Assembly (NCBI GenBank): GCA_016711435.1 | Contig: JADJSY010000083.1 | Span: 62,001 to 126,000, forward strand | Reading direction: 5' to 3' | DNA length: 64,000 nt | DNA from: Lewinellaceae bacterium | GTDB taxonomy: Bacteria; Bacteroidota; Bacteroidia; Chitinophagales; Saprospiraceae | Shown here: one piece after another, positions 44,949-54,800 of the stretch | Layout: each line of letters opens with the position of its first letter | Position numbering within the stretch: position 1 is the stretch's first letter | Notes under the pieces: model-generated | What the model saw: only the letters and a program-made list of their open reading frames with translations | The model's database searches: none | What the model was told of the DNA's origin: nothing | Made by a program: the position numbers and the translations under genes

Positions 44949-45533
44949 TCAGATAAGTTTATCATGGGTCGTTTCAAATGGTTGCGCAATAAATACACCC
45001 TCCTCCGTCCGGCCTACAATGAGAATGGGGGTTCCGGTCGGTATCTCTTCGGCCTCCGAAACGGCATCGAATTCACGGAGCGATCCCTGTACTTCGATCA
45101 TAACTTTACCTGTATTATGCTGTCTGGCCGGGATGCGCAGATGTACGCTGCCTGTCTGGCCGACAACGCGTTCCGGATCGAGTGTGCCGGAAACCTGCAG
45201 GCGCAGGAGCAGCAGGATAAGTCGCCAGGCCAGCCACGATGCCAGAATACCTGCCAGTGTGCCTGCAACGAGCGCTGCGGTCATGCCCAGGCCGGCCTGT
45301 AAAACAATCAGTCCCGTCCAGCCCATAAACATACCGAAGGCTAATAATCCGCGTATACTCAGTATGCCCAGATCGGAGCTGTCAGGACTTGCATCTATAT
45401 CCGTATCGTGGCCACCCAGGAATTGCGCGGCCACGTAGATGACAAATAATACATTGGAAACCAATCCGATAGACCAGAATATTTGCTCGGAGAAAGGCAG
45501 GTGTTGCCACCATGTAGTCAGATCGAGTAGCAT
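44949..45533 (-). CDS. NfeD-like membrane protein with OB-fold domain
   Basis: A 194-residue protein with about four hydrophobic helices (residues 15-120) and a C-terminal soluble beta domain (GTLDPERVVGQTGSVHLRIPA to GVFIAQPF), matching the NfeD OB-fold that occurs next to SPFH proteins. NfeD partners are thought to stabilise or recruit to flotillin assemblies in the membrane. It lies upstream of the flotillin gene, same strand, which supports a functional pair. The extended N-terminal acidic loop (GGHDTDIDASPDSSDLGI) resembles the YuaF/YqiJ subtype rather than the long protease NfeD. Confidence 0.83.
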   Translation of the reverse strand: MLLDLTTWWQHLPFSEQIFWSIGLVSNVLFVIYVAAQFLGGHDTDIDASPDSSDLGILSIRGLLAFGMFMGWTGLIVLQAGLGMTAALVAGTLAGILASWLAWRLILLLLRLQVSGTLDPERVVGQTGSVHLRIPARQHNTGKVMIEVQGSLREFDAVSEAEEIPTGTPILIVGRTEEGVFIAQPFETTHDKLI

Positions 45534-45657
45534 TTGAAATGGTTTTCTGCAAACCTATGCCCGGAGCCGATGCAGCGCCTGATTGCTCGACCACGCCGGA
45601 TAAAAACGCGGCGAAAGTGGGGGTTTATTCGATGGTGGATGAAAATTGGACTACAAA

Positions 45658-45787
45658 AAAAGTTGATGAGGGTTGATAAAGGTTGATGAAGGTTGATATT
45701 CAACTGCTCGAAAAGTGTAAAATTGCTTCATTTTCGAGTAGTTGAATATCAACCTTCATCAACCTTTATCAACCCTCATCAACTTTT
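45658..45787. repeat. 57-bp inverted repeat, GGTTGATRAR family
   Basis: The arms 45658-45714 and 45731-45787 pair over 57 bp with one mismatch and a 16-base loop. The left arm contains four tandem units, AGTTGATGAG, GGTTGATAAA, GGTTGATGAA, GGTTGATATT, the same layout as at 10291 and 6465. It separates two minus-strand genes. Confidence 0.93.
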
Positions 45788-45818
45788 CAAGACAGATATT
45801 TATCTCATTCGAAGGTAA

Positions 45819-46989
45819 TCAGCCCTGCAACGACTCAATAAAGAAGTCGACTTTCATTTTAAAGTTATTGTCTTTTTCTCCTACGATCTCTCTGGCTTTC
45901 AAGGCCGCTACACGGGCTTTTTCCGGATTGTCCTGGCGTTTGTACACTTCTGCAAGGGTCAGGTAATATTCCGGCAATCCGCCGTTTTCAGCGGCCATTT
46001 TCGCCCATTTTTCCGCTTGTTCGAGCACTTTTTCATCCTCCGGGAAAGACCTCATCATAGTAATTACCAGGTCGTGCAACTGGGCCGCATTATTTTTAAT
46101 TTCACTTTTCTGCAAAGCCTGGGCCGATTTGAGGTATTTTTTTACATCCTTGATGGCTTGGTAATATTGCATATCGGCAGTATTCGCAAATGCTTCTGCT
46201 TTTTTGGGGCAAGGCTGTTTTCATTTTGGCCTTCGTCTCGGCCAGCAATACCTCATTTTTGAACTCAATGGCTTTTTTCAGGGTGTTGCGACAGGCTTTT
46301 TCAATGCGGGCGCTGACGGGCCCTTCTCCGACCAATCCTGTTATGTCTTTCTGGTATTTAAGCAGCAAGTCGAATACACGGCTATCCGCTTCCACTGCGC
46401 CTTCCAGAATGAATTTCTGGTTGAACTCGGAGCTCATATCTTTTTGACTATTCAGGTATTCATTCGTTATTTTCAGGGAAGGTTTACCGCTGGCATTCAA
46501 GGCCCGCACATAATCAAACATCAGCTGGGGTTCACGATTGCCTTCGTTGTACTTTTTTTCGTAATCGACGGACTTGTCTGATTTACCCAACGCTTTCTGG
46601 CCGGATTGAATGAGCTGTTCCACGTTTTTGGCCCCTACTTCTTTCAGCACGATTTTTCCGGTGGCATCAATAAAAAACAAGGTAGGGTAAGAGCTAACCG
46701 GGTATTTATTCGCGAATTCGGAATTTTCCGGTTTCTCCATGTCAATTTTCAAATTGATAAAATTGGCATTGTAGTACTCGCCGGCCTTGGGATCGGGAAA
46801 AGTCTGGCTCGCCATCCGTTTGCAGGGGCCGCACCAGGAAGCGAATGCATCAACAAAAATGATTTTCTCTTCTGATTTAGCTTTTTCAAGGGCATCAGCC
46901 CAGCTGCCGTGAAAAAACTCGATACCCTGCGCATGAATGGCAGGTGTCAAAAAAAGGGAAAAGAATACCGTGTGCAGGATATTTCTCAT
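45819..46989 (-). CDS. Secreted thioredoxin-fold protein with C-terminal helical repeats, one frameshift
   Basis: Merged, about 390 residues. A signal peptide (MRNILHTVFFSLFLTPAIHAQ) precedes a thioredoxin domain with the C53-G-P-C56 redox motif in DAFASWCGPCKRM and the cis-Pro in VSSYPTLFFID. The C-terminal half is helical and resembles TPR-like repeats (AAQLHDLVITMM, EKWAKMAAENGGLPEYYLTLAEVYKRQDN, and more). The frame breaks at the T6 run 46200-46205; removing one A (minus strand) joins TALPQK to AEAFANTADMQYYQ. The protein is probably a periplasmic disulfide or thiol oxidoreductase. The start at 46989 is chosen by the signal peptide; 47061 would add a repeat-encoded extension. Confidence 0.85.
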
Positions 46990-47029
46990 GCTCGATGATA
47001 CAGTTTGGGTGAATGAAGTAAAAGGATAA

Positions 47030-47105
47030 AATTGCAAAGGGCAAAAAGCAATCCAAATCAATGTGTTACAGAAGATTTAGTTTTAACTCATTTTGAACAC
47101 ATCAT
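47030..47105 (-). repeat. Leader repeat with TTGCCCTTTGC core, shared with 16828-16890
   Basis: On the minus strand this reads AAATCTTCTGTAACACATTG, ATTTGGATTGCTTTTTGCCC, TTTGCAATTTTATCC, matching the plus strand at 16828-16890 over about 65 bases with a few differences. It lies in the leader of the thioredoxin-like gene. Shorter TTGCCCTTTTGC-like pieces lie before the patatin, UbiA-like, PorP-like and one glycosyltransferase gene. Confidence 0.65.
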
Positions 47106-47143
47106 TAAAATGATTTTAAAGATGCAAAAATACATCAAAATGG

Positions 47144-47204
47144 GTTAAGCCGAGGATACGTTTACTAAACTTTTAAAGTTTAGTAAACGTATCCTCGGCT
47201 TAAC
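47144..47204. repeat. Perfect 30-bp palindrome with one-base centre
   Basis: The arms 47144-47173 and 47175-47204 (GTTAAGCCGAGGATACGTTT and its complement) are perfectly paired around one T. A single arm recurs at 62484-62511 (AAGTTTAGTAAACGTATCCT, then CGGCTAAC), 15 kb away. Confidence 0.93.
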
Positions 47205-47274
47205 ACATTACATGGAATAGAAATGTATCCTTATAACCACCAGCCTGAAAAACACTGATAATCCGATAACCACC

Positions 47275-48441
47275 TCAATTTTGGCTCGTAGAAGTGGCGG
47301 CGCCCGTTTTTTGGGTGAAGGTGATGTTGAAAACGGAAGATTTTTCACCCTTGCTGTCCAGACAATAAGCGTATCCTTCCTCAATCCACAGGGTTTTCAT
47401 GAAGCCCTGGCGAATGTTTTCTTCGTGGTACAAATCGACACAAATAACGCGACCGCCGTAGTGGGCGGTAATATCCGGTTGGAGCGTGTGGCCGACGACC
47501 ATCCGTTTTGCCTGTGCGAAATCAAGGATTCGGGTCACTTCATCCATATCGAGGCTGTTTTTGGCAGCGCCACGATACCAGTAAATTCCCTTTTTCAGGT
47601 CAAAAATGAGTTGAGCATCCTGACTGGTGATGTCTTTGTTCTGCTTGCCAAGGTTATCGCGGCTGATCCGGTTGATATCCTCCAATGTGAGTTGTGAAAC
47701 AGCCATTTCAGGGCTGATGCCTGCATGACAGAAGACATAATCGCCAATAAGTTCCACTGCATTTTTGGTGCGCAGCCAGCGCCCCATTTCAGTGTTATTA
47801 TCAAAAAGTCTTCTATAAGGCTCTCCCAAAATATGGGCATTTTCCAGGTACTTTTTACGTGCATACTGTGTGTTACCCTGCAGGTTCAGTACTTCGTGAT
47901 TACCCAGTATAAAATGCACTTTGCCGCCTGCTGCCTCCGCTTCCGATTCCAGTTTGTAGATCAACCAGAGACACTCCGTGACATTCAGGCCCCTGTCAAA
48001 GAAATCACCCAGCAATACGATATGCCCATTCCCGAAAGTCCAGTTGAAATTTTTATCGATCACCTTCGAGCCGAGCAACATCATTTTAAAAGCTTTAAAA
48101 TTGCCTTCAATGTCAGACAGTACCAGCATTTTTGCAGGCAAATCATAACGGGTCTGTTGGTTTTCCAGTGACTTTTTTAACTGAAAGGAAAAAACATCGC
48201 CCTCTTCCGGTCCGCGGCAACTGAGTGCCACCATAGATTTATCCGTAAAAATCTTCATGTTCAGAACGGCCTGTGTATCGCGGAGTTCAACGGATTTCAC
48301 CACCACTTTTTGACCCCTGTATAACACATAGGGCCCATCGGGGCCTGCCTTCGAATTATCCTCGAAAGGTCCTCCGGCAACGACGAAAGTTGGCATTGCC
48401 AGGATCAACGGAAGAATTATACTTTTCAGGATCATGCTCAC
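47275..48441 (-). CDS. Secreted calcineurin-like metallophosphoesterase
   Basis: A 388-residue protein with a signal peptide (ILKSIILPLILAMPTFVVAGG) and a PPP-type phosphoesterase core: D110-I-E112-G-N (usually D-x-H-G), G145-D-F-F-D-R, G180-N-H-E, H239-A-G and G317-H318-T. The family forms a di-metal centre and cleaves phosphoester bonds. The first His ligand is replaced by Glu112, which should alter metal binding; the subfamily with this change occurs in Bacteroidota, so it may be natural. It is probably periplasmic. The gene is monocistronic behind a terminator and its own promoter. Start at Met3 is also possible. Confidence 0.85.
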   Translation of the reverse strand: MSMILKSIILPLILAMPTFVVAGGPFEDNSKAGPDGPYVLYRGQKVVVKSVELRDTQAVLNMKIFTDKSMVALSCRGPEEGDVFSFQLKKSLENQQTRYDLPAKMLVLSDIEGNFKAFKMMLLGSKVIDKNFNWTFGNGHIVLLGDFFDRGLNVTECLWLIYKLESEAEAAGGKVHFILGNHEVLNLQGNTQYARKKYLENAHILGEPYRRLFDNNTEMGRWLRTKNAVELIGDYVFCHAGISPEMAVSQLTLEDINRISRDNLGKQNKDITSQDAQLIFDLKKGIYWYRGAAKNSLDMDEVTRILDFAQAKRMVVGHTLQPDITAHYGGRVICVDLYHEENIRQGFMKTLWIEEGYAYCLDSKGEKSSVFNITFTQKTGAATSTSQN

Positions 48442-48496
48442 AGTTCGATTTGATTACTGAATAAAGAAAACGCAATCAACAGCATTTTGTCACTGG

Positions 48497-48504
48497 CAAA
48501 GATA
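48497..48504 (-). promoter_or_regulatory. Candidate -7 element for the metallophosphoesterase gene
   Basis: On the minus strand TATCTTTG matches TAnnTTTG, 56 bases before the ATG at 48441. No convincing -33 element is seen. Together with the terminator at 48699-48738 and an A/T run near 48660 it accounts for the 48442-48765 gap. Confidence 0.45.
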
Positions 48505-48698
48505 CAATACATCACCGTACTCTATTTGGACTTTTTTCACAGGATACAAACTTCGTTCTTTTAGCTAAGCAAATACCCCATTAACTTTTTGAAATTATCT
48601 AAAATATGTATTCCAGTCCAAACATCATTTGGAAACCGCCGCAGACAAACCCCAAAATTTTTTTTTAAAAATTTTTTTTTATGACGCGTTTGTGACCC

Positions 48699-48738
48699 AA
48701 AAAAGCGATCCCCGGCCTGTTTGCAGACCGGGGATCGC
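48699..48738 (-). terminator. Intrinsic terminator of the T9SS/OmpA gene series
   Basis: GCGATCCCCGG (48705-48715) and CCGGGGATCGC (48728-48738) form an 11-bp stem with a 12-base loop. On the minus strand it is followed by six T (48699-48704). It lies 28 bases after the OmpA-like stop. Confidence 0.88.
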
Positions 48739-48765
48739 CGATAAAAATAAAAAAAAACGGAACGT

Positions 48766-50798
48766 TTAAGGCCGCAACGGCTTGCCCAAACGGCGAATGA
48801 GAACCTCCAGTCGGTTATTTTCCTGGTGCTCTTCGTCGGTACATTCCACCCCTTCCACGCAGTGGTTGCGCGGCGTCGTTTCACCTTTACCAAAAGCGTT
48901 GATACGTTCGGCTTCCACACCTTTATAGACTAAATATGTTTTGGCATTTTTTGCCCGTTCGTCGGTAAGTTCCTGGTTCAGGCGTTTTTCACCCCGGGTT
49001 TCTGTGTGGGCTACCAGGTCAATTTCCATTTCAGGATACTTCTTCATCAGTTCTACCAATCCGTCCAGGTGACGTACAGCGCCCTGGTTCAAAGTGGCTT
49101 TGTTGTATTCGTAGAAAATTTTATCCATGACGAGCACCGATCCGGCAAAAAGCCGTTCGCCAGCGGCATGGTTTCTTCTGCGTTGGTGCCAGGAACTGCC
49201 CGAAGTTTGATCTCGTCATAAGGTTGAATGCCCTTTCCGACAGTCACTTTAAAGTTTTCATTCAGGAAGCCTTCCCGTTGTACATAGGCTACATATTCGC
49301 CATCTGCCGACAGGCATGCGTCAAATTCGCCGTTCAGGTTGGTACGAACGGTTTCGGTGTAACCCGTCTGGCGGTGTACAAATTTAATGGCTGCGTTGGC
49401 GATACGGGTACCGAATTCGACGGTGGAAATGATGCCGCCCGAACGCATACAGATCGGCGCATCCTGCATTTTGAAACTAAGTTTCATATTGTCTTCCGTA
49501 TCCACCGAAATCAGTTTCTCGCTGGTGCGGTAGCCGTCAACACTGACCAATACCAAATAACTGCGGTAACGCACAAACTCCGTTTTGGCTTCTCCGGCTA
49601 CATTGGAGAAAAGGTCGGGTTTGCCCAGTTCTTCCGCGCCTTTGCGCACCAGTTGCAGGCTCAGGGCGTTGGGCTGGTTTTGTACCGGCAGCAGGTCGAA
49701 GGTGTAAAAATCTTTGGTGCCGCTGATAAAGCCGTCGTCGGAAGGTTGCAGGATGCGGATAGAAGCGCCTTTGATCGGTTCGCCGGTTTTTGCATCCAGA
49801 ACGGTGATAGCGACGGGGTTGACTTCCGGTTTGCCGGTGCCTTCCAGGCCTTTATCCGCTTCAAATTTGTAAATATCTTCCTTGCCGTATCCGCCCACCC
49901 GGTCGCTGGAAAAAAAGCCGCGTTTTCCGTCTTTGTCGATGATAAAACTGTGGTCGTTGCCAGAGGAGTTGAACGGCGTATCCATGTTGACGATTTCCGA
50001 AGGATCGGTCAGCGGCTTGGTAACAAAATAAATATCCAGCCCGCCCAGCGAGTTGGAATGCCCGTTGGAAGAAAAGAACAGTGCGCCGGTCAGGCTGATA
50101 AAGGGGTATAACTCCTGTTGCGGCGTATTGATCGTTTCGCCGAGGTTGATCGGTTCTCCCCAGCCATCGGTGGTTTTCCCGACCACGTAAATATCGAAAC
50201 CGCCGTAGCCGCCCGGCATGTCCGACGCAAAAAACAGCTTGGTGCCGTCGGGGCTGAGGCTCGGGTGTTTGCAGGAATATTCGTCGCTGTTGAAAGCCAG
50301 TTCAAAAGGAGGCGTCCAGTCCGGGAAACCAAAGCGGGTTTCATATATTTTAAGCACCGATTTTTTGCCCGTCTTATCTGCTTTAATCACCCCGTCCTTG
50401 TTGTTGTTGCGGGTGATAAAAGAGCGTTTGAAATCACGGGTAAAAGTCATAGGCCCTTCATGGAACTCCGACTTTTTCTCCACGTTGAATTCAAACAAAG
50501 AAGGTGTAGAAGGCTGGCCGATTACATCAAAAGGTGAAAAATATACCTCGTGGAATTTGGCGGTGGCGCCCCTGCTGGGTCGGCTCGATACAAACATAAT
50601 GCCCCCGTCATAAAACATGGGCGCATAATCCGTATCCTTCGAGTTGAGTTCTTTCGCGTTTTCTACCCGCACCGGATAACGACGATCATCCTTTTCGCGG
50701 TAACGGTCTTTGGATTTACTTTTTGAAGAATTCTGGGCAAATACCGTCAGTGAACAGAACAGTAGCAGGGAAAAACTAAAGATTATTTTTTGAAACAT
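48766..50798 (-). CDS. PD40-OmpA family lipoprotein-like envelope protein (PorE-like), one frameshift
   Basis: Merged, about 678 residues. A signal peptide (MFQKIIFSFSLLLFCSLTVFAQ) is followed by WD40/PD40 blades (residues about 60-320; SLSPDGTKLFFASDMPGGYGG, FISLTGALFFSSNGHSNSLGGLDIYF, DKDGKRGFFSSDRVGGYGKEDIY), a carboxypeptidase-regulatory-like part (AITVLDAKTGEPIKGASIRI) and a C-terminal OmpA peptidoglycan-binding domain (MDKIFYEYNKATLNQGA to NNRLEVLIRR). The frame breaks at the A5 run 49147-49151; one more base gives NGFFAGSVLVMDK. This layout is that of PorE and of OmpA partners found in T9SS surface-adhesin operons. It is the third gene of a probable operon with the PorP-like and giant protein. 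Confidence 0.88.
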
Positions 50799-50828
50799 TT
50801 GTATGAGAAACAATTGATTTTTAATAAA

Positions 50829-51782
50829 TTAGTAACCAAGTGGACTTTCAATATTGCCCTCCGAAATATCCGCCGGCGGATTGAAATACCAACGAACAGT
50901 GGCTTCCACCGAACCGTTGTTGAATTTGCGCAGTCGGGTCAAACCAATATCATAAGACAGGCACATGAACAGGTTTTCAGTAGCCTGAAGACCCAGCAAA
51001 GCATCAACGCTTTCTCCGGCCCCGTTGGTATCGCCGCCGACGCGGTATGTGGCGCCGACATAAAATTTTCTTTTCAACATCAGACTTACATTGATGTCTG
51101 CGTCAAATGGAGCGTTGAAAACATAGCGCAAGAGTGCCTGCGGCGTCAGGTCGATTTCTTCAGTCAAATGAAACGTAATACCACCCATTGCATTGATGTG
51201 CTGTACTTCCCGCGATATTTCAGATCCGAACTCGGAAAAGTCGATATTGTTGGCCACCAGGCGCGGAATGGCAACGCCTGCATACCATTTATGGCCGGTA
51301 TAAAAAGCGCCGAAGCCCACATTGGGCAGGTATTTATTGCTCGGTTCGATTGGTATGGACAAGTCGTTTTGATCGATGGCTCTCAGGCGCGGATCCGCCC
51401 AGTTTTGCCTGAAATAACGCACGCTGGGTTGCAATCCAATACTCAGCGTACCCCTTTTAAACGGAATACGGTAGGCATAAGTCACATCCAGGGTCAGGCT
51501 GCTGGTAATACCGATGCTGCTGCGGCTCAGGTTGCCACCCAGCCCCACGCGGTTATTGAGAATCCGCTGGTTGTACGACAGTATCTGGGCATTGGGTGCG
51601 CCCTCCAGTCCCATCCATTGGTTGCGGTACACTGCCACCAATGTCGGCGACTCGAAACTGCCTGCATAACCGGGATTGTGCGCCAGTTTATTGAACATGA
51701 ACTGCGTGTACAAAATATCCTGCTGCGCCCAAAGGCCCATAGAACACATACACAAAAGAACAATGGCGTATATTTTTTTCAT
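50829..51782 (-). CDS. PorP/SprF family type IX secretion-associated membrane protein
   Basis: A 317-residue outer-membrane protein with a signal peptide (MKKIYAIVLLCMCSMGLWAQ). The family opens with the diagnostic DILYTQFMFNKLAHNPGYAGS, followed by AVYRNQWMGLEGAP and barrel-forming strands to the C-terminus (SYDIGLTRLRKFNNGSVEATVRW, then RWYFNPP). SprF-type proteins are required in Flavobacterium for surface display of type-B CTD proteins such as SprB. It lies 71 bases downstream of the giant type-B CTD protein gene and 30 upstream of the OmpA-like gene, the known arrangement. The frame's upstream part to 51857 is a TTTGCCTTTTGC leader repeat. Confidence 0.93.
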   Translation of the reverse strand: MKKIYAIVLLCMCSMGLWAQQDILYTQFMFNKLAHNPGYAGSFESPTLVAVYRNQWMGLEGAPNAQILSYNQRILNNRVGLGGNLSRSSIGITSSLTLDVTYAYRIPFKRGTLSIGLQPSVRYFRQNWADPRLRAIDQNDLSIPIEPSNKYLPNVGFGAFYTGHKWYAGVAIPRLVANNIDFSEFGSEISREVQHINAMGGITFHLTEEIDLTPQALLRYVFNAPFDADINVSLMLKRKFYVGATYRVGGDTNGAGESVDALLGLQATENLFMCLSYDIGLTRLRKFNNGSVEATVRWYFNPPADISEGNIESPLGY

Positions 51783-51853
51783 ATTATCAGCGGTAGAGCG
51801 GGGAGCCGCTATGAGGAAAAGCAAAAATGCAAAAGGCAAACGGTCGAGTCTGC

Positions 51854-54800
51854 TCATTGCTGAATAATCATAAAGCCCTTTTTCGGTTCGTCATTCGTAC
51901 TAAACTCCACTACGTAGAAATAAGTACCGGGGGGCAATGGGTTGCCATTGTAAGTACCCTCCCAATCGTTCAGGTAAGGCACGGCATGAAATACCTGGTC
52001 GCCCCACTGGTTAAAAATAGTCAGTTCCACTACCACGCCGCCTTCTCCCACCAAACAGGTTTCGGGAACAATAAAGGCATCATTCAGATCGTCGCCGTTC
52101 GGTGTAATGATATTCGGCAGGAAACACTCGCCCGGTCCGGTAACATTAAATACTACCGTGGTGTAACTGCATGCATCGGGGCAGCGCAGGTTGCACACTT
52201 CGTATTCCATCTGATCCGAACCGGAAAAGTTGGAGTTCGGCTGATAAACATAGGTGCCGACACCAGTCGTATCTACGATGCGGCCGTGAACGGGCGGAAC
52301 CGTAATTTCCACGCTAAACTGATTAGGTACCATGTCGTTGCCCAACACATTCACAGTAGCGGATGCGCCAAAAAGCACCTCAACAGCATCCGCATTCGCC
52401 GTTGGAAACAATTCAAAATTGACCACCACGGTATCGCGGGAATTATCGCCACAAAATCCATTGTTCGTAGCCCAAATCATAGTATTCGAGCCGGGTTGCA
52501 AACCGCAGATAGTAGTTTGATCGCTGCTGGGCGTGGTAAAAGTGATTTGTGAATTCAAACTGGTCCAGAATCCAAACTCGAATGCCTGCAAGTTGGAGGC
52601 ATCGAGCAGCGTACAATCCTGATTGTTGCAGATAAACTGATCCGGCCCGGCATTGGGTTTCTGGCTAAAGATATGTACGGCAACCGTATCGGTCACAGAG
52701 CCGCATCCCGGATTGCCTAAAGTCCAGTAGAAATAGTAAATATTGCCTGGCGTCAGGGCCGTGCCGGCAATCGGCGTTTGCGGATTCAAAGGCTCCGTAA
52801 TGGAAATCCCCAAATTGGCCTGAGAAGGCAGCTGGCTCCAAACGCCACTCACCATTTGTCCCTGTGTTGCGGCAAGTCGTATATCTTTTACCGTGCAGGT
52901 AAAAATATCCGGTCCGGCAAAGGGTAACTCAAATGCCTGCGCCTGAAGGGTAACCGTATCGCGGCTGTAATTCATACAGCCACCGCTGGAGAGCGACCAT
53001 ATAAACTGATAGGTATTGCCCGCTATCGCGCCTGTAACGGTTGAATTGGGATTGCCCGGACTCACAATGGTCACCGGCAAAGGCGCCAACTGGCTCCATT
53101 GACCGGTAGAACCGGCTGTTGGTGCAGATGCGCCCAGGATAATGGGTTGGGCCACACAAACAGGGCCATCCAACCCTGCAAAAGCGGTATTATTCGGAAT
53201 GGTATCAAAAGACACCGTGACCGGGGTAGAAATTTCCGAATCGCAGCCATTTCTCCAGGCAATTGCGCGAAAAGTATGTGTACCCGGGGTAAATAAAGTA
53301 CCCAGATTGGTAAAGGTAGTACTCAGGCTGCTTAATGGCCCTGCGATGGTATCGTTTGTCTGGTTGATCCACACATATTGCGAGCCGGGGGTGGCAGACG
53401 TCGAACTGATGGTAAGCGTCAGGAATGCTCCGGGTTGTTCTAAACAAATGGAAGATGGTACCGGCGGAATAATCACAGGTTTCTTCGGCCGGGGCGTCAC
53501 TTCAACTGCTATAACAGATGCAGGAGAAACGCAACCGTTGACGGTTAATATGGAAGAATAATTGCCTGCAAAACTCATCGTAACAGGCTGACGCGTAGGG
53601 TTTTGTATAGCGGCGCTAAAACCGGAAGGCCCCGTCCAGGTATAGGACGCGCCGGGAATAGTATTACTATTGAGTTCAAGCACATCGCCTTCACAAACAG
53701 GCGTATTGGCGGATAAAACCGGCGCAGCAGGAATGGCATTAATCGAAATACTGACAGGTGCAGAAGTGTCCGACTTGCAAATGCCATCATTGACGAAAAC
53801 GGAATATACGCCTGATTGCGCTACCTGTGAATTCGGAAAATTCAGGAAAGACTGCATCGTCAGGGTATCGCCGGAAGGACGAATCCAGATGAATTTGGCG
53901 CTTGGATTGTATTGCCCTGCATTGGTAACGGAAATCGTTACCGGCGTCCCCACACACACGGCAGCCTGTTGGCTCAATAACGGGATAACCAATGGCGGAC
54001 CGACATTGACGGTTGTGGTTTTGGGTATGGACGGACAACCGAATGCATCTGTGACCAGCAAGGTATAAGGGCCGTTATTTACCGTGGATACATCAGGAAT
54101 AACCAGTGTTGGATTGACAGATATTGGTCCGCCCGGGCCGGTCCACTGATACATGAGCGGTCCGTTCGGACTCGAAACATTGGCGGATAAAATAGCATCT
54201 GTCGAGCCGTCTGAACAAATAGGCGACACGTTCCAGATCGAATCGATCACCGGAGCTTGAATCACATTTACATTGACAAAAGCGGAATCGGAGCAGCCGA
54301 AACTTGTTTTGCCTACTACTTTGTACAGTCCCGACACAGGGGGTTGTAAGGTGACAAATTGCTGGTAATTAATAAAATTATTAGGGCCTGTCCAGAACCA
54401 GCTGAGGTTGCTGATATTTGCTGTTGCCGCCAGGTTCAGTCCGGAGCCTGCACACAGCGGACTGTTGGAGCCGGCTGTTACATCGGGATATTGCTGAATG
54501 CGAATGACAATGGAGTCGGACCAGTCGGACAAACAACCCTGCTGCACGACCCGCACTTTCCAGGCGCCCGAATCGGGAACCATGATGCCGGGCAGGGTTA
54601 GCGAATTAGTCGTAGTATTGATTATATTGGAACCTGGGCCTCCCCAGATATACTGCGCTGCCGTCGGAGTATTCGCTAACAGAATCACTGTAGCGCCTTC
54701 ACATACCTGGTTGGAACCGCTCAACTGCGGCTTGGGAGGTTTGGGCCGTACAATTACTTGTACATTGGCGGGTTTGGAAGCACATCCGTTTTGAGTAACA

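Noticed and set aside
50790..51863. 357-codon plus-strand frame
   Set aside because: Antisense shadow of the PorP/SprF-like gene.
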